DNA from: Macrococcus bovicus
GTDB lineage: Bacteria; Bacillota; Bacilli; Staphylococcales; Staphylococcaceae
DNA: 64,000 nt
Direction: 5' to 3'
Assembly: GCF_004359575.1 (NCBI RefSeq)
Contig: NZ_SCWF01000001.1
Coordinates: 124,001-188,000, forward strand
Shown here: piece after piece, positions 44,498-52,043 of the stretch
Layout: the number at the start of each line of letters is the position of its first letter
Position numbering within the stretch: position 1 is the first letter of the stretch
The notes under the pieces: generated by a model
Seen by the model: the letters and a program-made list of their open reading frames with translations, nothing else
The model's database searches: none
What the model was told of the DNA's origin: nothing
Translations under genes and position numbers: made by a program

Positions 44498-45901
44498 TTA
44501 TTTCCACTCGGTGTGGAAGATGCCCTCTTTATCTTTACGTTCATAGGTATGCGCACCGAAATAGTCACGCTGCGCCTGGATCAGGTTCGCCGGCAGATCC
44601 TCGGCACGGTAGCTGTCAAAGTAAGTGATCGCTGCTGCGAATGATGGGACCGGGATGCCCGCTTCAATCGCTGTACCCGCTACGCGGCGCAGAGAGCCGT
44701 TATACTGGGAGACAATCCCGTTGAAATATGGATCAAGCAGCAGATTCTTGAGCTCCGCATTGTTGTCATAAGCATCCTTGATCTTCTGCAGGAACTGCGC
44801 CCGGATGATACAGCCTTCACGCCAGATCATCGCTAAGTCGCCTAAACGAAGGTTCCAGCTGTTCGTATCGCTCGCCACTTTCATCTGGCTGAAGCCTTGG
44901 GCGTAACTACAGATTTTGCTCATATATAAAGCTTGTCTGATCTGTTCAAGAAACTCTGCTTTGTCACCCTTGAAGTCATATTCATGCGCATCAAAAGCTT
45001 TTGAGGCAGCGACTCTCTCTTCTTTCTGAGATGAAATGAAACGTGCAAAGACAGATTCCGTGATAATCGTCAGCGGGATACCGAGATCAAGTGCATTGAT
45101 AGATGTCCACTTACCTGTACCTTTCTGACCGGCCTTATCCATCACCTTCTCAACAAGCGGCGTGCCGTCTTCATCCAGTTTTCTGAAGATATCCGCTGTG
45201 ATCTCAATCAGATAGGAGTCAAGTTCACCCTTGTTCCACTCAGTAAATGTGTCTGCAATCTCCTCGTGAGACATTTTCAGCACATTTTTCATCAAGTGAT
45301 AGCTCTCAGCGATGAGCTGCATATCTGCATATTCAATACCGTTGTGCACCATCTTGACGTAATGACCTGCTCCGTCCGGTCCGATATAAGCGACACAAGG
45401 TTTACCGTCCTCCGCTTTTGCGGCGATATCCTCCAGAATAGGTCTGACAAGTTCATAGGCTTCCTTCTGGCCGCCCGGCATGATGGATGGACCATGGAGC
45501 GCACCTTCTTCACCGCCTGAGACGCCTGTGCCTATGAAGTTAAGACCTTTTTCTGACAGATATTTATTCCGGCGGATGGTGTCATTATAATTCGTGTTAC
45601 CTCCGTCTATCAGAATATCGCCTTTCTCTAAGTGGGGGATCAGACTTTCAATCGTATGGTCTGTTGCTTCCCCGGCTTTGACCATCATCAGAATCCGGCG
45701 AGGTGTCTCAAGACTCTGAACAAATTCCTCCAGCGTATAGGTCGGAAAAATATTTTTTCCTTCAGATTCTGCTACCATCTCCTCCGTCTTCTGAGGGGAG
45801 CGGTTAAAGACAGAGACTGTATAGCCCCTAGATTCAATATTCCAAGCCAGATTCTTACCCATTACGGCAAGTCCGATGACACCTATTTGTTGTTTCGTCA
45901 T
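44498..45901 (-). CDS. gnd: 6-phosphogluconate dehydrogenase, decarboxylating
   Basis: A 467-residue enzyme of the oxidative pentose phosphate pathway, making ribulose 5-phosphate, CO2 and [15 protein letters not shown] (10-19) binds NADP; ISGGEEGA-type and KMVHNGIEY motifs carry the catalytic Lys. I chose the ATG at 45899-45901 with AAAGAGGTAT upstream; 27 additional in-frame codons upstream run over the promoter. Confidence 0.97.
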   Translation of the reverse strand: MTKQQIGVIGLAVMGKNLAWNIESRGYTVSVFNRSPQKTEEMVAESEGKNIFPTYTLEEFVQSLETPRRILMMVKAGEATDHTIESLIPHLEKGDILIDGGNTNYNDTIRRNKYLSEKGLNFIGTGVSGGEEGALHGPSIMPGGQKEAYELVRPILEDIAAKAEDGKPCVAYIGPDGAGHYVKMVHNGIEYADMQLIAESYHLMKNVLKMSHEEIADTFTEWNKGELDSYLIEITADIFRKLDEDGTPLVEKVMDKAGQKGTGKWTSINALDLGIPLTIITESVFARFISSQKEERVAASKAFDAHEYDFKGDKAEFLEQIRQALYMSKICSYAQGFSQMKVASDTNSWNLRLGDLAMIWREGCIIRAQFLQKIKDAYDNNAELKNLLLDPYFNGIVSQYNGSLRRVAGTAIEAGIPVPSFAAAITYFDSYRAEDLPANLIQAQRDYFGAHTYERKDKEGIFHTEWK

Positions 45902-45934
45902 GTAGATACCTCTTTCCTGTTCATTTTCCTCATT

Positions 45935-45943
45935 ATTATAACA
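45935..45943 (-). promoter_or_regulatory. extended -10 promoter of gnd
   Basis: TGTTATAAT on the minus strand, about 34 bases before the gnd start, with a poor -35 (TTAGTA at 18 bases). Confidence 0.6.
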
Positions 45944-46010
45944 TAGAGCGGATGACCGTACTAAGAAGAGAACTATATTCACAGCAGATTACTGGAATAT
46001 AGCAGCTATA

Positions 46011-46019
46011 TGTTATAAT
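46011..46019 (+). promoter_or_regulatory. extended -10 promoter of the small membrane protein
   Basis: TGTTATAAT, 31 bases before the start codon at 46051. No close match to TTGACA lies upstream. Confidence 0.6.
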
Positions 46020-46050
46020 AGTTTCAAATATTTGTATGGGAGGGAATGAT

Positions 46051-46245
46051 ATGGCCTTTGTTAATCTCTTTGCGATCTTTTTGTATCTGCTGCCCTTTAT
46101 CATCATTATCTTATTAGTCTGGTGGGTGACATCCCTTGTCAATAAAAGCTATCAGCAGAAAGAGCGCCATTTCCAGGTTCTCACTGAACAGAACCAGCAG
46201 ATGATTGCCGCACTTCAACGTCATCACGAAGAAAAACACCTGTAA
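46051..46245 (+). CDS. small membrane protein with coiled C-terminus, function unknown
   Basis: A 64-residue protein with one N-terminal helix (residues 3-27, ending LLVWWVTSLV) and a polar, Gln/Glu/His-rich tail likely helical. GGGAGGGAATGAT precedes the ATG. It has its own promoter and shares a terminator with the convergent M20 peptidase gene; its TAA stop lies in the terminator loop. I do not recognise the family. Confidence 0.75.
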   Translation: MAFVNLFAIFLYLLPFIIIILLVWWVTSLVNKSYQQKERHFQVLTEQNQQMIAALQRHHEEKHL

Positions 46246-46261
46246 CAGGTGTTTTTCTTCG
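46227..46261. terminator. bidirectional terminator containing a stop codon in its loop
   Basis: A 16-bp perfect stem CGAAGAAAAACACCTG with its complement; the loop is exactly TAA, the stop codon of the plus-strand gene. Confidence 0.92.
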
Positions 46262-46263
46262 TT

Positions 46264-47373
46264 TTAGACAAGGCTGATGATTTCCAGCACCTGCTCATTT
46301 AATTTGACCAGTTCACTGATCGGCATTTTTTCCTGCTTCGTATGAATGTCCTGATAACCGACTGCAAGAACGAGTGTCGGCACCCCGAAACCATTGAAGA
46401 TATTCGCATCGCTGCCACCGCCACTTTTCTTCAGGACAGGTGACAGACCCACATTCTCAGCTGCTTGTTTTGCAATCTGTACGACTTCACTGTCCTCTGC
46501 TACGTTAAAGGCAGGGTAGCTCGGCGTCACTTGAACCTCAGCACTGCCGCCCATTTCAGCGGCTGTCTGTTCAAATGTTTCCTTCATATGCGCGACCTGC
46601 TGATCCAGCTTACCTTGATCCAAGCTGCGTGCTTCAGCTAGAATGAAGCAGCTGTCCGCAACGATATTGGTTACGGTGCCCCCTTCAAAGCGCCCGATAT
46701 TCGCAGTCGTCTCTGCATCAATACGCCCAAGTGTCATCCGGCTGACTGCCTTAGCAGCAATATTAATGGCACTGATACCCTCTTCAGGTGCAAGACCTGC
46801 ATGCGCGGTTTTACCGGTAATATGAACTTCGAGCTTAGCCTGGCTAGGAGCCGCGGTAACGATAGTCCCCACTTCATTGCCGGAATCGAGAGCATAACCG
46901 AATTCACTCGTCAGATATTCAGCATCAAAGGCCTTGGCACCCACCAGCTGACTTTCCTCACCCACTGAAATCACGATCTGCAGAGGCCCATGCGCCAGGT
47001 TCTCCTCTTTGATGACGGTCAATGTTTCCAGCAGCACTGCAACCCCAGCTTTGTCATCGGCACCGAGAATCGTCGTGCCATCCGAGTAGATGATATCATC
47101 TTTAATGACAGGCTTGACCCCCTGCCCCGGCGTCACCGTATCCATATGACAGGAGAAATAAATCGGTTTTCTGGATTCATCTCCCTCGATATTGATAATG
47201 AGATTACCTGCACCGAAGCCTGTATCTTTCTGACTGTCGTCTTCAATGACATGGTAACCTAGATCCGTCATCACCTGCGTCAGATGATCGGCTATTTCTC
47301 TTTCATGACCTGTCTCACTGTCAATCTGCACAAGTTCTAAAAATGTGTCTACTAACCGCTCTTTGTTTAACAT
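46264..47373 (-). CDS. M20 family peptidase, tripeptidase-like (YqjE)
   Basis: A 369-residue zinc peptidase of the PepT/M20 family. The metal sites SCHMDT, GADDKAG and GEES are present. It is the counterpart of B. subtilis YqjE, which lies close to yqjA and yqiW there too. The exact substrate (tripeptide or other) is not known. The ATG at 47371-47373 follows AGGAG by 7 bases; an earlier ATG six codons upstream would overlap the ribosome site. Confidence 0.87.
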   Translation of the reverse strand: MLNKERLVDTFLELVQIDSETGHEREIADHLTQVMTDLGYHVIEDDSQKDTGFGAGNLIINIEGDESRKPIYFSCHMDTVTPGQGVKPVIKDDIIYSDGTTILGADDKAGVAVLLETLTVIKEENLAHGPLQIVISVGEESQLVGAKAFDAEYLTSEFGYALDSGNEVGTIVTAAPSQAKLEVHITGKTAHAGLAPEEGISAINIAAKAVSRMTLGRIDAETTANIGRFEGGTVTNIVADSCFILAEARSLDQGKLDQQVAHMKETFEQTAAEMGGSAEVQVTPSYPAFNVAEDSEVVQIAKQAAENVGLSPVLKKSGGGSDANIFNGFGVPTLVLAVGYQDIHTKQEKMPISELVKLNEQVLEIISLV

Positions 47374-47401
47374 ATGAACGCTCCTCATCATCTCAATAAT
47401 T

Positions 47402-47410
47402 TGTTATAAT
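47402..47410 (+). promoter_or_regulatory. extended -10 promoter of the 32-residue peptide gene
   Basis: TGTTATAAT, 27 bases before the ATG at 47438, in the gap divergent to the M20 peptidase. Confidence 0.6.
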
Positions 47411-47437
47411 AAATAAAAAAATAGAAAGGAATCCATC

Positions 47438-47536
47438 ATGAATCATAACGCAAGAAGAATTCTGATCATTCTATTGTTGATCGCTGTCGTAGCAGCTCTC
47501 ATCCTCTCCAGTATTTTACCCTTTTTAACGATGTAA
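47438..47536 (+). CDS. 32-residue single-helix membrane peptide, Prli42-like candidate
   Basis: An ATG at 47438 behind AAAGGAATCCATC opens a 32-codon frame with a basic N-terminus (MNHNARR) and one hydrophobic helix (ILIILLLIAVVAALILSSIL). It has its own extended -10 promoter and a terminator, so it is a complete gene. Length and layout resemble Prli42, the membrane mini-protein that tethers the stressosome in Listeria and occurs widely in Bacillales, but I recall the family only roughly, so the family call is tentative while gene reality is well supported. Confidence 0.6.
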   Translation: MNHNARRILIILLLIAVVAALILSSILPFLTM

Positions 47537-47562
47537 TCTACAGAAGTAGATTACTTTTTTAT
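47533..47562 (+). terminator. terminator after the 32-residue peptide gene
   Basis: Perfect stem GTAATCTAC/GTAGATTAC with loop AGAA and six T. It begins at the stop codon. It also lies at the end of the convergent yqjA gene. Confidence 0.9.
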
Positions 47563-48533
47563 TTTCTTAAAGAACCGAATTTCGATTTAATCACCAAATA
47601 GGCCTCAAGCTCTCTCAGCAACTGAAAAGCAGATGCCCTTGAATGGAGGGCTTCATAATGATCAGGGAGAGGATGCTCTCTCATCTCCAGCTGGATGGCA
47701 TAGAGGTCGTGCAATCGGATGGCCGTGTAATCATTGCTCGAGATATTCTGTCCCATCTCATGAATCAGCTCACTCAGCTGCAGGTGAAGCTGCTCAGAAC
47801 GGCTGACATCATTGATGAGGTCAACCATCCGGTGAAGAAGGATCGCCTGCTTGCCCCGCATATCAAAATAGTGATAATAAGAGTTCTGATTCCGTACAAA
47901 GTGATTCTCTACATCCATAAAGGCCACAGATTTAGCCTTCTCGATGGTCAGGAGCGCCTGATCGATCAATTTATGATCGAGGACAATATCCACATACTTA
48001 AGCGCTTCACTGAACTCAGAGAGAATGACTTGAAACTCCTGTTCAATCTTCACCTTGAACGTATCGAGCTCCTTTGTCCGGTTCGGCATATAAAGATTGA
48101 GCACCAAGGCGATGGATAGACCCACTATGATTAACAGCAGCTCATTCAGCATGAAGCCTATGCTGACGCCTTGTGAGTTGAAACAATGCAGAATAATGAC
48201 ACAGGCGGTCACCACGCCTTCCTGTGTCCCCAGCACGACAGTCGTGGGTATAAAAAGCAGGACAACCAGTCCGAGTACCAGCGGGTAATAACCCATCAGC
48301 TCAAATATGACGCTGGCAAATACAAGTCCCAGCACACATGAGACAAGACGTGCCCACGCTGCCTGCACAGATTTCATTTTGGTGTTTTTAATACATAATA
48401 CGACTAGAATAGCAGCAGAGGAGAAATTGACAACGCCAAGATACTTGGCAATGATCACCGCGATAGCCATGCCAAAAGCGGTCTTCAGTGTGCGGTAACC
48501 GATACGGTAAGGATTCAGTTTCATGGTCTTCAT
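47559..48533 (-). CDS. yqjA: ArAE-type membrane protein (YqjA, DUF939)
   Basis: A 324-residue protein with five to six membrane helices in the first 150 residues and a long helical cytoplasmic C-terminal domain, the layout of the aromatic acid exporter family (ArAE_1 plus ArAE_1_C). Substrate unknown. It keeps the Bacillus place next to yqiW (brxB). The start is odd: a terminator-like hairpin ends 1 base upstream of the ATG and no good ribosome site is seen, so translation may need an alternative start (ATG three codons later) or leader refolding. Confidence 0.83.
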   Translation of the reverse strand: MKTMKLNPYRIGYRTLKTAFGMAIAVIIAKYLGVVNFSSAAILVVLCIKNTKMKSVQAAWARLVSCVLGLVFASVIFELMGYYPLVLGLVVLLFIPTTVVLGTQEGVVTACVIILHCFNSQGVSIGFMLNELLLIIVGLSIALVLNLYMPNRTKELDTFKVKIEQEFQVILSEFSEALKYVDIVLDHKLIDQALLTIEKAKSVAFMDVENHFVRNQNSYYHYFDMRGKQAILLHRMVDLINDVSRSEQLHLQLSELIHEMGQNISSNDYTAIRLHDLYAIQLEMREHPLPDHYEALHSRASAFQLLRELEAYLVIKSKFGSLRK

Positions 48534-48534
48534 G

Positions 48535-48560
48535 AAATAAAGCCAAGGTTTCCCTCGGCT
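48535..48560 (-). terminator. hairpin between brxB and yqjA
   Basis: Minus strand: AGCCGAGG, loop GAAA, CCTTGGCT, then TTTATTT. A GNRA loop, 8 pairs (one G-T) and a broken T-run. It ends directly before the yqjA start and may attenuate yqjA. Confidence 0.65.
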
Positions 48561-48997
48561 TATCTTTCCTCCCCGTATTCCTCAAATAGGGCTTGAATAT
48601 TCGTGATGACACTCATCGGATCATGTCCCTCGATTTCGTGACGCTCAATCATCGAGACGATCTTACCGTCTTTCATTAACGCAAATGACGGGCTTGATGG
48701 TGGATACCCTTCAAAATAGTCACGAGCTGTCGCAGTTGCTTCTTTATCCTGTCCTGCGAAAACGGTGACAAGCTGATCAGGTAGTTTATCATAATGAAGC
48801 GCATGTGCAGCGGCAGGACGAGCGATACCGCCTGCACAGCCACAGACAGAGTTAACCATGACAAATGTTGTCCCCGGTTTACTGAATGCTTCTTTTACTT
48901 CTTCTGATGTTTTCAGCTGCTGATAACCTGCATCCTCAATTTCCCGTCTTGCAGTATCAACGACTTCGTTCATATAGAGATTAAAATCCATTTCCAT
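48560..48997 (-). CDS. brxB: bacilliredoxin BrxB (YqiW family)
   Basis: A 145-residue thioredoxin-fold protein of the YphP/YqiW family with the characteristic CGC motif (Cys52, Gly53, Cys54) in NSVCGCAGG. Bacilliredoxins remove bacillithiol from S-bacillithiolated proteins. GAGGTGCTAGC precedes the ATG. It is called BrxB rather than BrxA from its neighbour yqjA. It completes a set with bshA and ypdA. Confidence 0.92.
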   Translation of the reverse strand: MEMDFNLYMNEVVDTARREIEDAGYQQLKTSEEVKEAFSKPGTTFVMVNSVCGCAGGIARPAAAHALHYDKLPDQLVTVFAGQDKEATATARDYFEGYPPSSPSFALMKDGKIVSMIERHEIEGHDPMSVITNIQALFEEYGEER

Positions 48998-49067
48998 GCT
49001 AGCACCTCTTCAGTTTTTTGATACCCTTATCTTACCGAAACTTTGAAGAGATATCTACCATACCGGT

Positions 49068-50162
49068 TTATCTTCTTGAAATAAGTGAATGTTCATGACG
49101 GCTGAATGTGCTTCTGACACGCATCATCTGATCGATGCGTTCTTCGGCCATCTTTTCAGCGGCTAATGCAGTCGAAATCTGATCACGTTTAGCTATTTCG
49201 AAGATTTTATCCATCTGATTGTATATTTCCTTCACTTTATCTGTCGCCCGTTTTTCGTTGTAGCCATGAAGCTCATCTGCTACATTGATCACACCGCCCG
49301 AATTAGCTACGAAGTCAGGGGCATAGATGATATTCCGCTCAGCGAGCTGAGCGCTATGCTTCTCCATGTCTTTCAGCTGGTTATTCGCGCTGCCGCAGAC
49401 CGCTTTCACTTTCAGCTGAGGGATGGTCTCGTCATTCAGAATGCCGCCAAGCGCGCACGGGGCGAAAATATCCGCTTCCACACCGTAGATCGCGTCCGGT
49501 TCAACAGCAGTGGCACCGAAGGCATTGACAGCGCGGTCAATAGACTCCTGGAAGATATCTGTCACGATCAGTTCCGCACCTTCTTCATGCAGATATTCAC
49601 AGAGCTTATAAGAGACATTGCCGACGCCCTGCACTGATACTTTAAGGCCGTTCAGTGAATCCGTGCCGAATGCTTCTTTTGCGGTACGCTTCATCGCCTG
49701 GTAGACGCCGTATGCTGTCACCGGACTCGGATTGCCTGATGAACCATAGCTTTCAGAGAGGCCGACCACAAAATCAGTCTCCTCATGGATGGTATCCATA
49801 TCACTGACTGAAGTCCCCACATCTTCTGCTGTGATATAACGGCCATTCAAGCTTTCAATGTATCTGCCAAGTGCTCTGAAAAGCGCCTCAGACTTATCCT
49901 TTTTAGGGTCACCGATGATCACGGTCTTAGCGCCACCTAAGTTCAGACCAGCTGCTGCATTCTTATAGGTCATGCCGCGGGCTAAACGCAGTGCGTCTTC
50001 AATGGCTTCCTCTTCAGATTGATACGGCCACATACGGCAGCCCCCTAGTGCCGGTCCAAGCGTTGTATCATGAATAGCGATGATCGCTTTAAGTCCGCTC
50101 GCTTTATCCTGACAGAACACCACTTGCTCATAATCATACTGCTCCAAAGTCTCAAAAATCAT
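49068..50162 (-). CDS. bcd: leucine dehydrogenase (Glu/Leu/Phe/Val dehydrogenase family)
   Basis: A 364-residue NAD-dependent amino acid dehydrogenase. Lys67 and catalytic Lys79 lie in [18 protein letters not shown], and VQGVGNVS binds NAD. It deaminates leucine, valine and isoleucine to 2-oxo acids reversibly. In Bacillus it is a member of the ptb-bcd-buk-lpdV-bkd operon; here it stands alone, with none of the branched-chain oxo-acid dehydrogenase genes beside it. AAAGGGG precedes the ATG. Confidence 0.92.
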   Translation of the reverse strand: MIFETLEQYDYEQVVFCQDKASGLKAIIAIHDTTLGPALGGCRMWPYQSEEEAIEDALRLARGMTYKNAAAGLNLGGAKTVIIGDPKKDKSEALFRALGRYIESLNGRYITAEDVGTSVSDMDTIHEETDFVVGLSESYGSSGNPSPVTAYGVYQAMKRTAKEAFGTDSLNGLKVSVQGVGNVSYKLCEYLHEEGAELIVTDIFQESIDRAVNAFGATAVEPDAIYGVEADIFAPCALGGILNDETIPQLKVKAVCGSANNQLKDMEKHSAQLAERNIIYAPDFVANSGGVINVADELHGYNEKRATDKVKEIYNQMDKIFEIAKRDQISTALAAEKMAEERIDQMMRVRSTFSRHEHSLISRR

Positions 50163-50427
50163 TATTCTACCCCTTTTCGTGATTTTCTCAATTATTACAA
50201 TAATATTATTGCATAAAAACTTTGATTTTTAAACCATAAATAAAAATTTAAAGAGAATCGCGTAAAAACACAATTTTGCTAATACTTTAAATCAATAAAG
50301 CGTTTACACCGATATCTATCGAAATCTTAACTTGAATTAACACTATATTAATATAGTATTTTAAAAATTAAATGTTAACTTATTTTTATTTCCCGGTCAT
50401 TCAGTTATAATAGGGTCAGGTGATATT
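50163..50427. other. AT-rich divergent regulatory gap between bcd and yqzF
   Basis: 265 bases without a gene, the longest AT-rich gap in the window. It holds two perfect palindromes (CAATAATATTATTG at 50200-50213 region and ACTATATTAATATAGT near 50342-50357) and a TATAAT (50406-50411) that is likely the -10 of yqzF. No small gene with a good ribosome site is seen. It probably carries promoters and operators for both neighbours. Confidence 0.5.
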
Positions 50428-50658
50428 ATGCAAAAAATCTTAGCACTTCTTGTGCTGATTATTCCTATTTATCTGGCCGGTCTGGGCATAAAATGGATGA
50501 GAGATGCCGTATTTGGTGTCCTCGTGCCGGAACTGCATTACATATGGCTCCAATTCCTGTTAGGGGCTGTCTTTTCAGTTCTCGGTATTGCATTTGTCGG
50601 CGGCTATATTCTGCATATGGAAAAACGAAATAACAGAGTACCTAAAAAAGAGAAGTAA
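50428..50658 (+). CDS. yqzF: small DUF2627-type membrane protein (YqzF)
   Basis: A 76-residue protein with two membrane helices (about 4-22 and 42-63) and a basic tail. It matches B. subtilis YqzF in size and in its place beside the yqiK-type phosphodiesterase, but here it is on the opposite strand to it. GTCAGGTGATATT precedes the ATG. Function unknown. Confidence 0.78.
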   Translation: MQKILALLVLIIPIYLAGLGIKWMRDAVFGVLVPELHYIWLQFLLGAVFSVLGIAFVGGYILHMEKRNNRVPKKEK

Positions 50659-50679
50659 CCGACGTTACTTCTCTTTTTT
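50644..50679. terminator. bidirectional terminator
   Basis: A 16-bp stem AAAAAAGAGAAGTAAC with its complement and loop CGAC; both stop codons lie within or next to the stem. Confidence 0.93.
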
Positions 50680-51369
50680 CAGTTTTACTGCCGTTTCCAC
50701 TTCATCCGTGATAATGGCAGCCACTTCTGACTCCAGCCAGTACTGCAGGTCGCGCTCTTTGTTGACGGTATAGATACGGACCGGAACACCGTGAGACTGG
50801 ATTAATGCGGCGTATTCACGCGATGTATAATTTGTATCTGTATGTATGGCATCAAAGAGATAGCGCTCTTTTAACAGCCAGGGCTGATCAATATATTTAG
50901 TATAGAGAAGTGCCGTCTCTATGTCAGGGGCAAGCTGTTTCATCTTCAGAATGGATTCAGGATGAAAACTGGATATCACTGTTTGAGAAGTGTCATAGTT
51001 CATGAGTAATTGAGCCAGTTTCTGCTCGAGCATTCCGTCAGTGACAGCCTTTATCTCTATGTTCAGGGACAACGAGGTATCTCTTAAAAGTTCCAGCACT
51101 TCAATCAGCCTCGGCACACTTTCTTTTCTGACAGTCTTCGAAAACAGCTTAATTTTACGGATCGCTTCATAATCCATCTCATGAATAAAGCCTGGATGCC
51201 CGGCCATGCGCTTGAACTGTTCATCGTGAAAGACCACAATCTCGCCATCCCGCGACAGATGGACGTCCAGTTCAATCCCATCAGCCCCGTACTGGACAGC
51301 CTTCTTGAATGCAGTCATGGTATTCTCGGTATACTTTGCTCTGTATCCTCTATGTGCGATAATTTTCAT
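50665..51369 (-). CDS. glycerophosphodiester phosphodiesterase family protein (YqiK type)
   Basis: A 234-residue GDPD-fold enzyme. HRGYRAKYTENTMTAF at the N-terminus carries the catalytic His6 and Arg7 with Glu; ELDVHLSRDGEIVVFHD supplies the metal-binding Glu, Asp and His. There is no signal peptide. It hydrolyses glycerophosphodiesters to glycerol 3-phosphate and an alcohol. It is 3 bases after the Spo0A-like gene, as yqiK follows spo0A closely in B. subtilis, and appears co-transcribed with it. Confidence 0.9.
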   Translation of the reverse strand: MKIIAHRGYRAKYTENTMTAFKKAVQYGADGIELDVHLSRDGEIVVFHDEQFKRMAGHPGFIHEMDYEAIRKIKLFSKTVRKESVPRLIEVLELLRDTSLSLNIEIKAVTDGMLEQKLAQLLMNYDTSQTVISSFHPESILKMKQLAPDIETALLYTKYIDQPWLLKERYLFDAIHTDTNYTSREYAALIQSHGVPVRIYTVNKERDLQYWLESEVAAIITDEVETAVKLKKEK

Positions 51370-51372
51370 GTT

Positions 51373-52026
51373 CTACCTCATCAGATATTCTAGTAGTTCC
51401 CCTGTCGTCGGCCGTACCATTTTACCTTCTGCCTGCCAGTGCTGTTCAAGACCATTTCTCCAAGCTTTTTCAATCGCATGTCTGATTGCCCGTTCAATGG
51501 TCGCTTTGTTGACATCAAACTTACGCGCAATCTCAGGATAAAGTTCGCCTGTAAGATGATTGATTTTGGCTGGATGCTGCTCAAGAATGTTCAGTGCCTC
51601 ATAAATATACTGAGTCCCTTTTAAACGCTGCGCAAAATAATCGTTCAGTAAATCCGAGTCCTTCTGTTCCGTCATACGCAGGATAGTCTGTGCAATGACT
51701 TCGAGCTTGACAGGTTTTAGGAGAAAGTAATCACCGCCAAGTGTCAAGGCTTCATGGAGAATCGACTCCTTGCCAAAGGCAGAGAAGCAGATCACTTTAT
51801 AGGGACGGTCAGCCGGAATATCGTTTTTAAGAAGTGTCAGCCCGTCAATGTTCGGCAGTATGAGATCCAGCAGCAGAACATCAAAGTTGCCCCGCTGAAT
51901 CAGTTCCTGGCCCCGCTGGCCGTCATTGGCTATATCAGTCACCATCATTCCTTGGGAAGAAAGATAGCGATGAATACCAGCAGCGAGTTCCTGTGAATCT
52001 TCTATTATTGCTACGCGGATTGCCAT
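51373..52026 (-). CDS. Spo0A-like response regulator
   Basis: A 217-residue two-domain regulator. The receiver (1-118) has Glu9/Asp10, the likely phosphorylated Asp54 in LLDLILPNIDG, Ser82 and Lys104. The C-terminal domain (about 128-217) is of the Spo0A type: YPEIARKFDVNKATIERAIRHAIEKAW aligns almost residue for residue with the Spo0A recognition helix region, and preceding KGTQYIYEAL and following RPTTGELL segments fit too. It is about 50 residues shorter than B. subtilis Spo0A, mainly in the linker. Context (recN before, yqiK-type after) is that of spo0A, with spoIVB missing. No other sporulation genes are in the window, so its targets should be non-sporulation genes. Confidence 0.85.
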   Translation of the reverse strand: MAIRVAIIEDSQELAAGIHRYLSSQGMMVTDIANDGQRGQELIQRGNFDVLLLDLILPNIDGLTLLKNDIPADRPYKVICFSAFGKESILHEALTLGGDYFLLKPVKLEVIAQTILRMTEQKDSDLLNDYFAQRLKGTQYIYEALNILEQHPAKINHLTGELYPEIARKFDVNKATIERAIRHAIEKAWRNGLEQHWQAEGKMVRPTTGELLEYLMR

Positions 52027-52043
52027 TTATCTCATCCTTTATC

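Noticed and set aside
50163-50200. CodY box before bcd
   Set aside because: Only one half resembles the consensus; fewer than two thirds of positions match.
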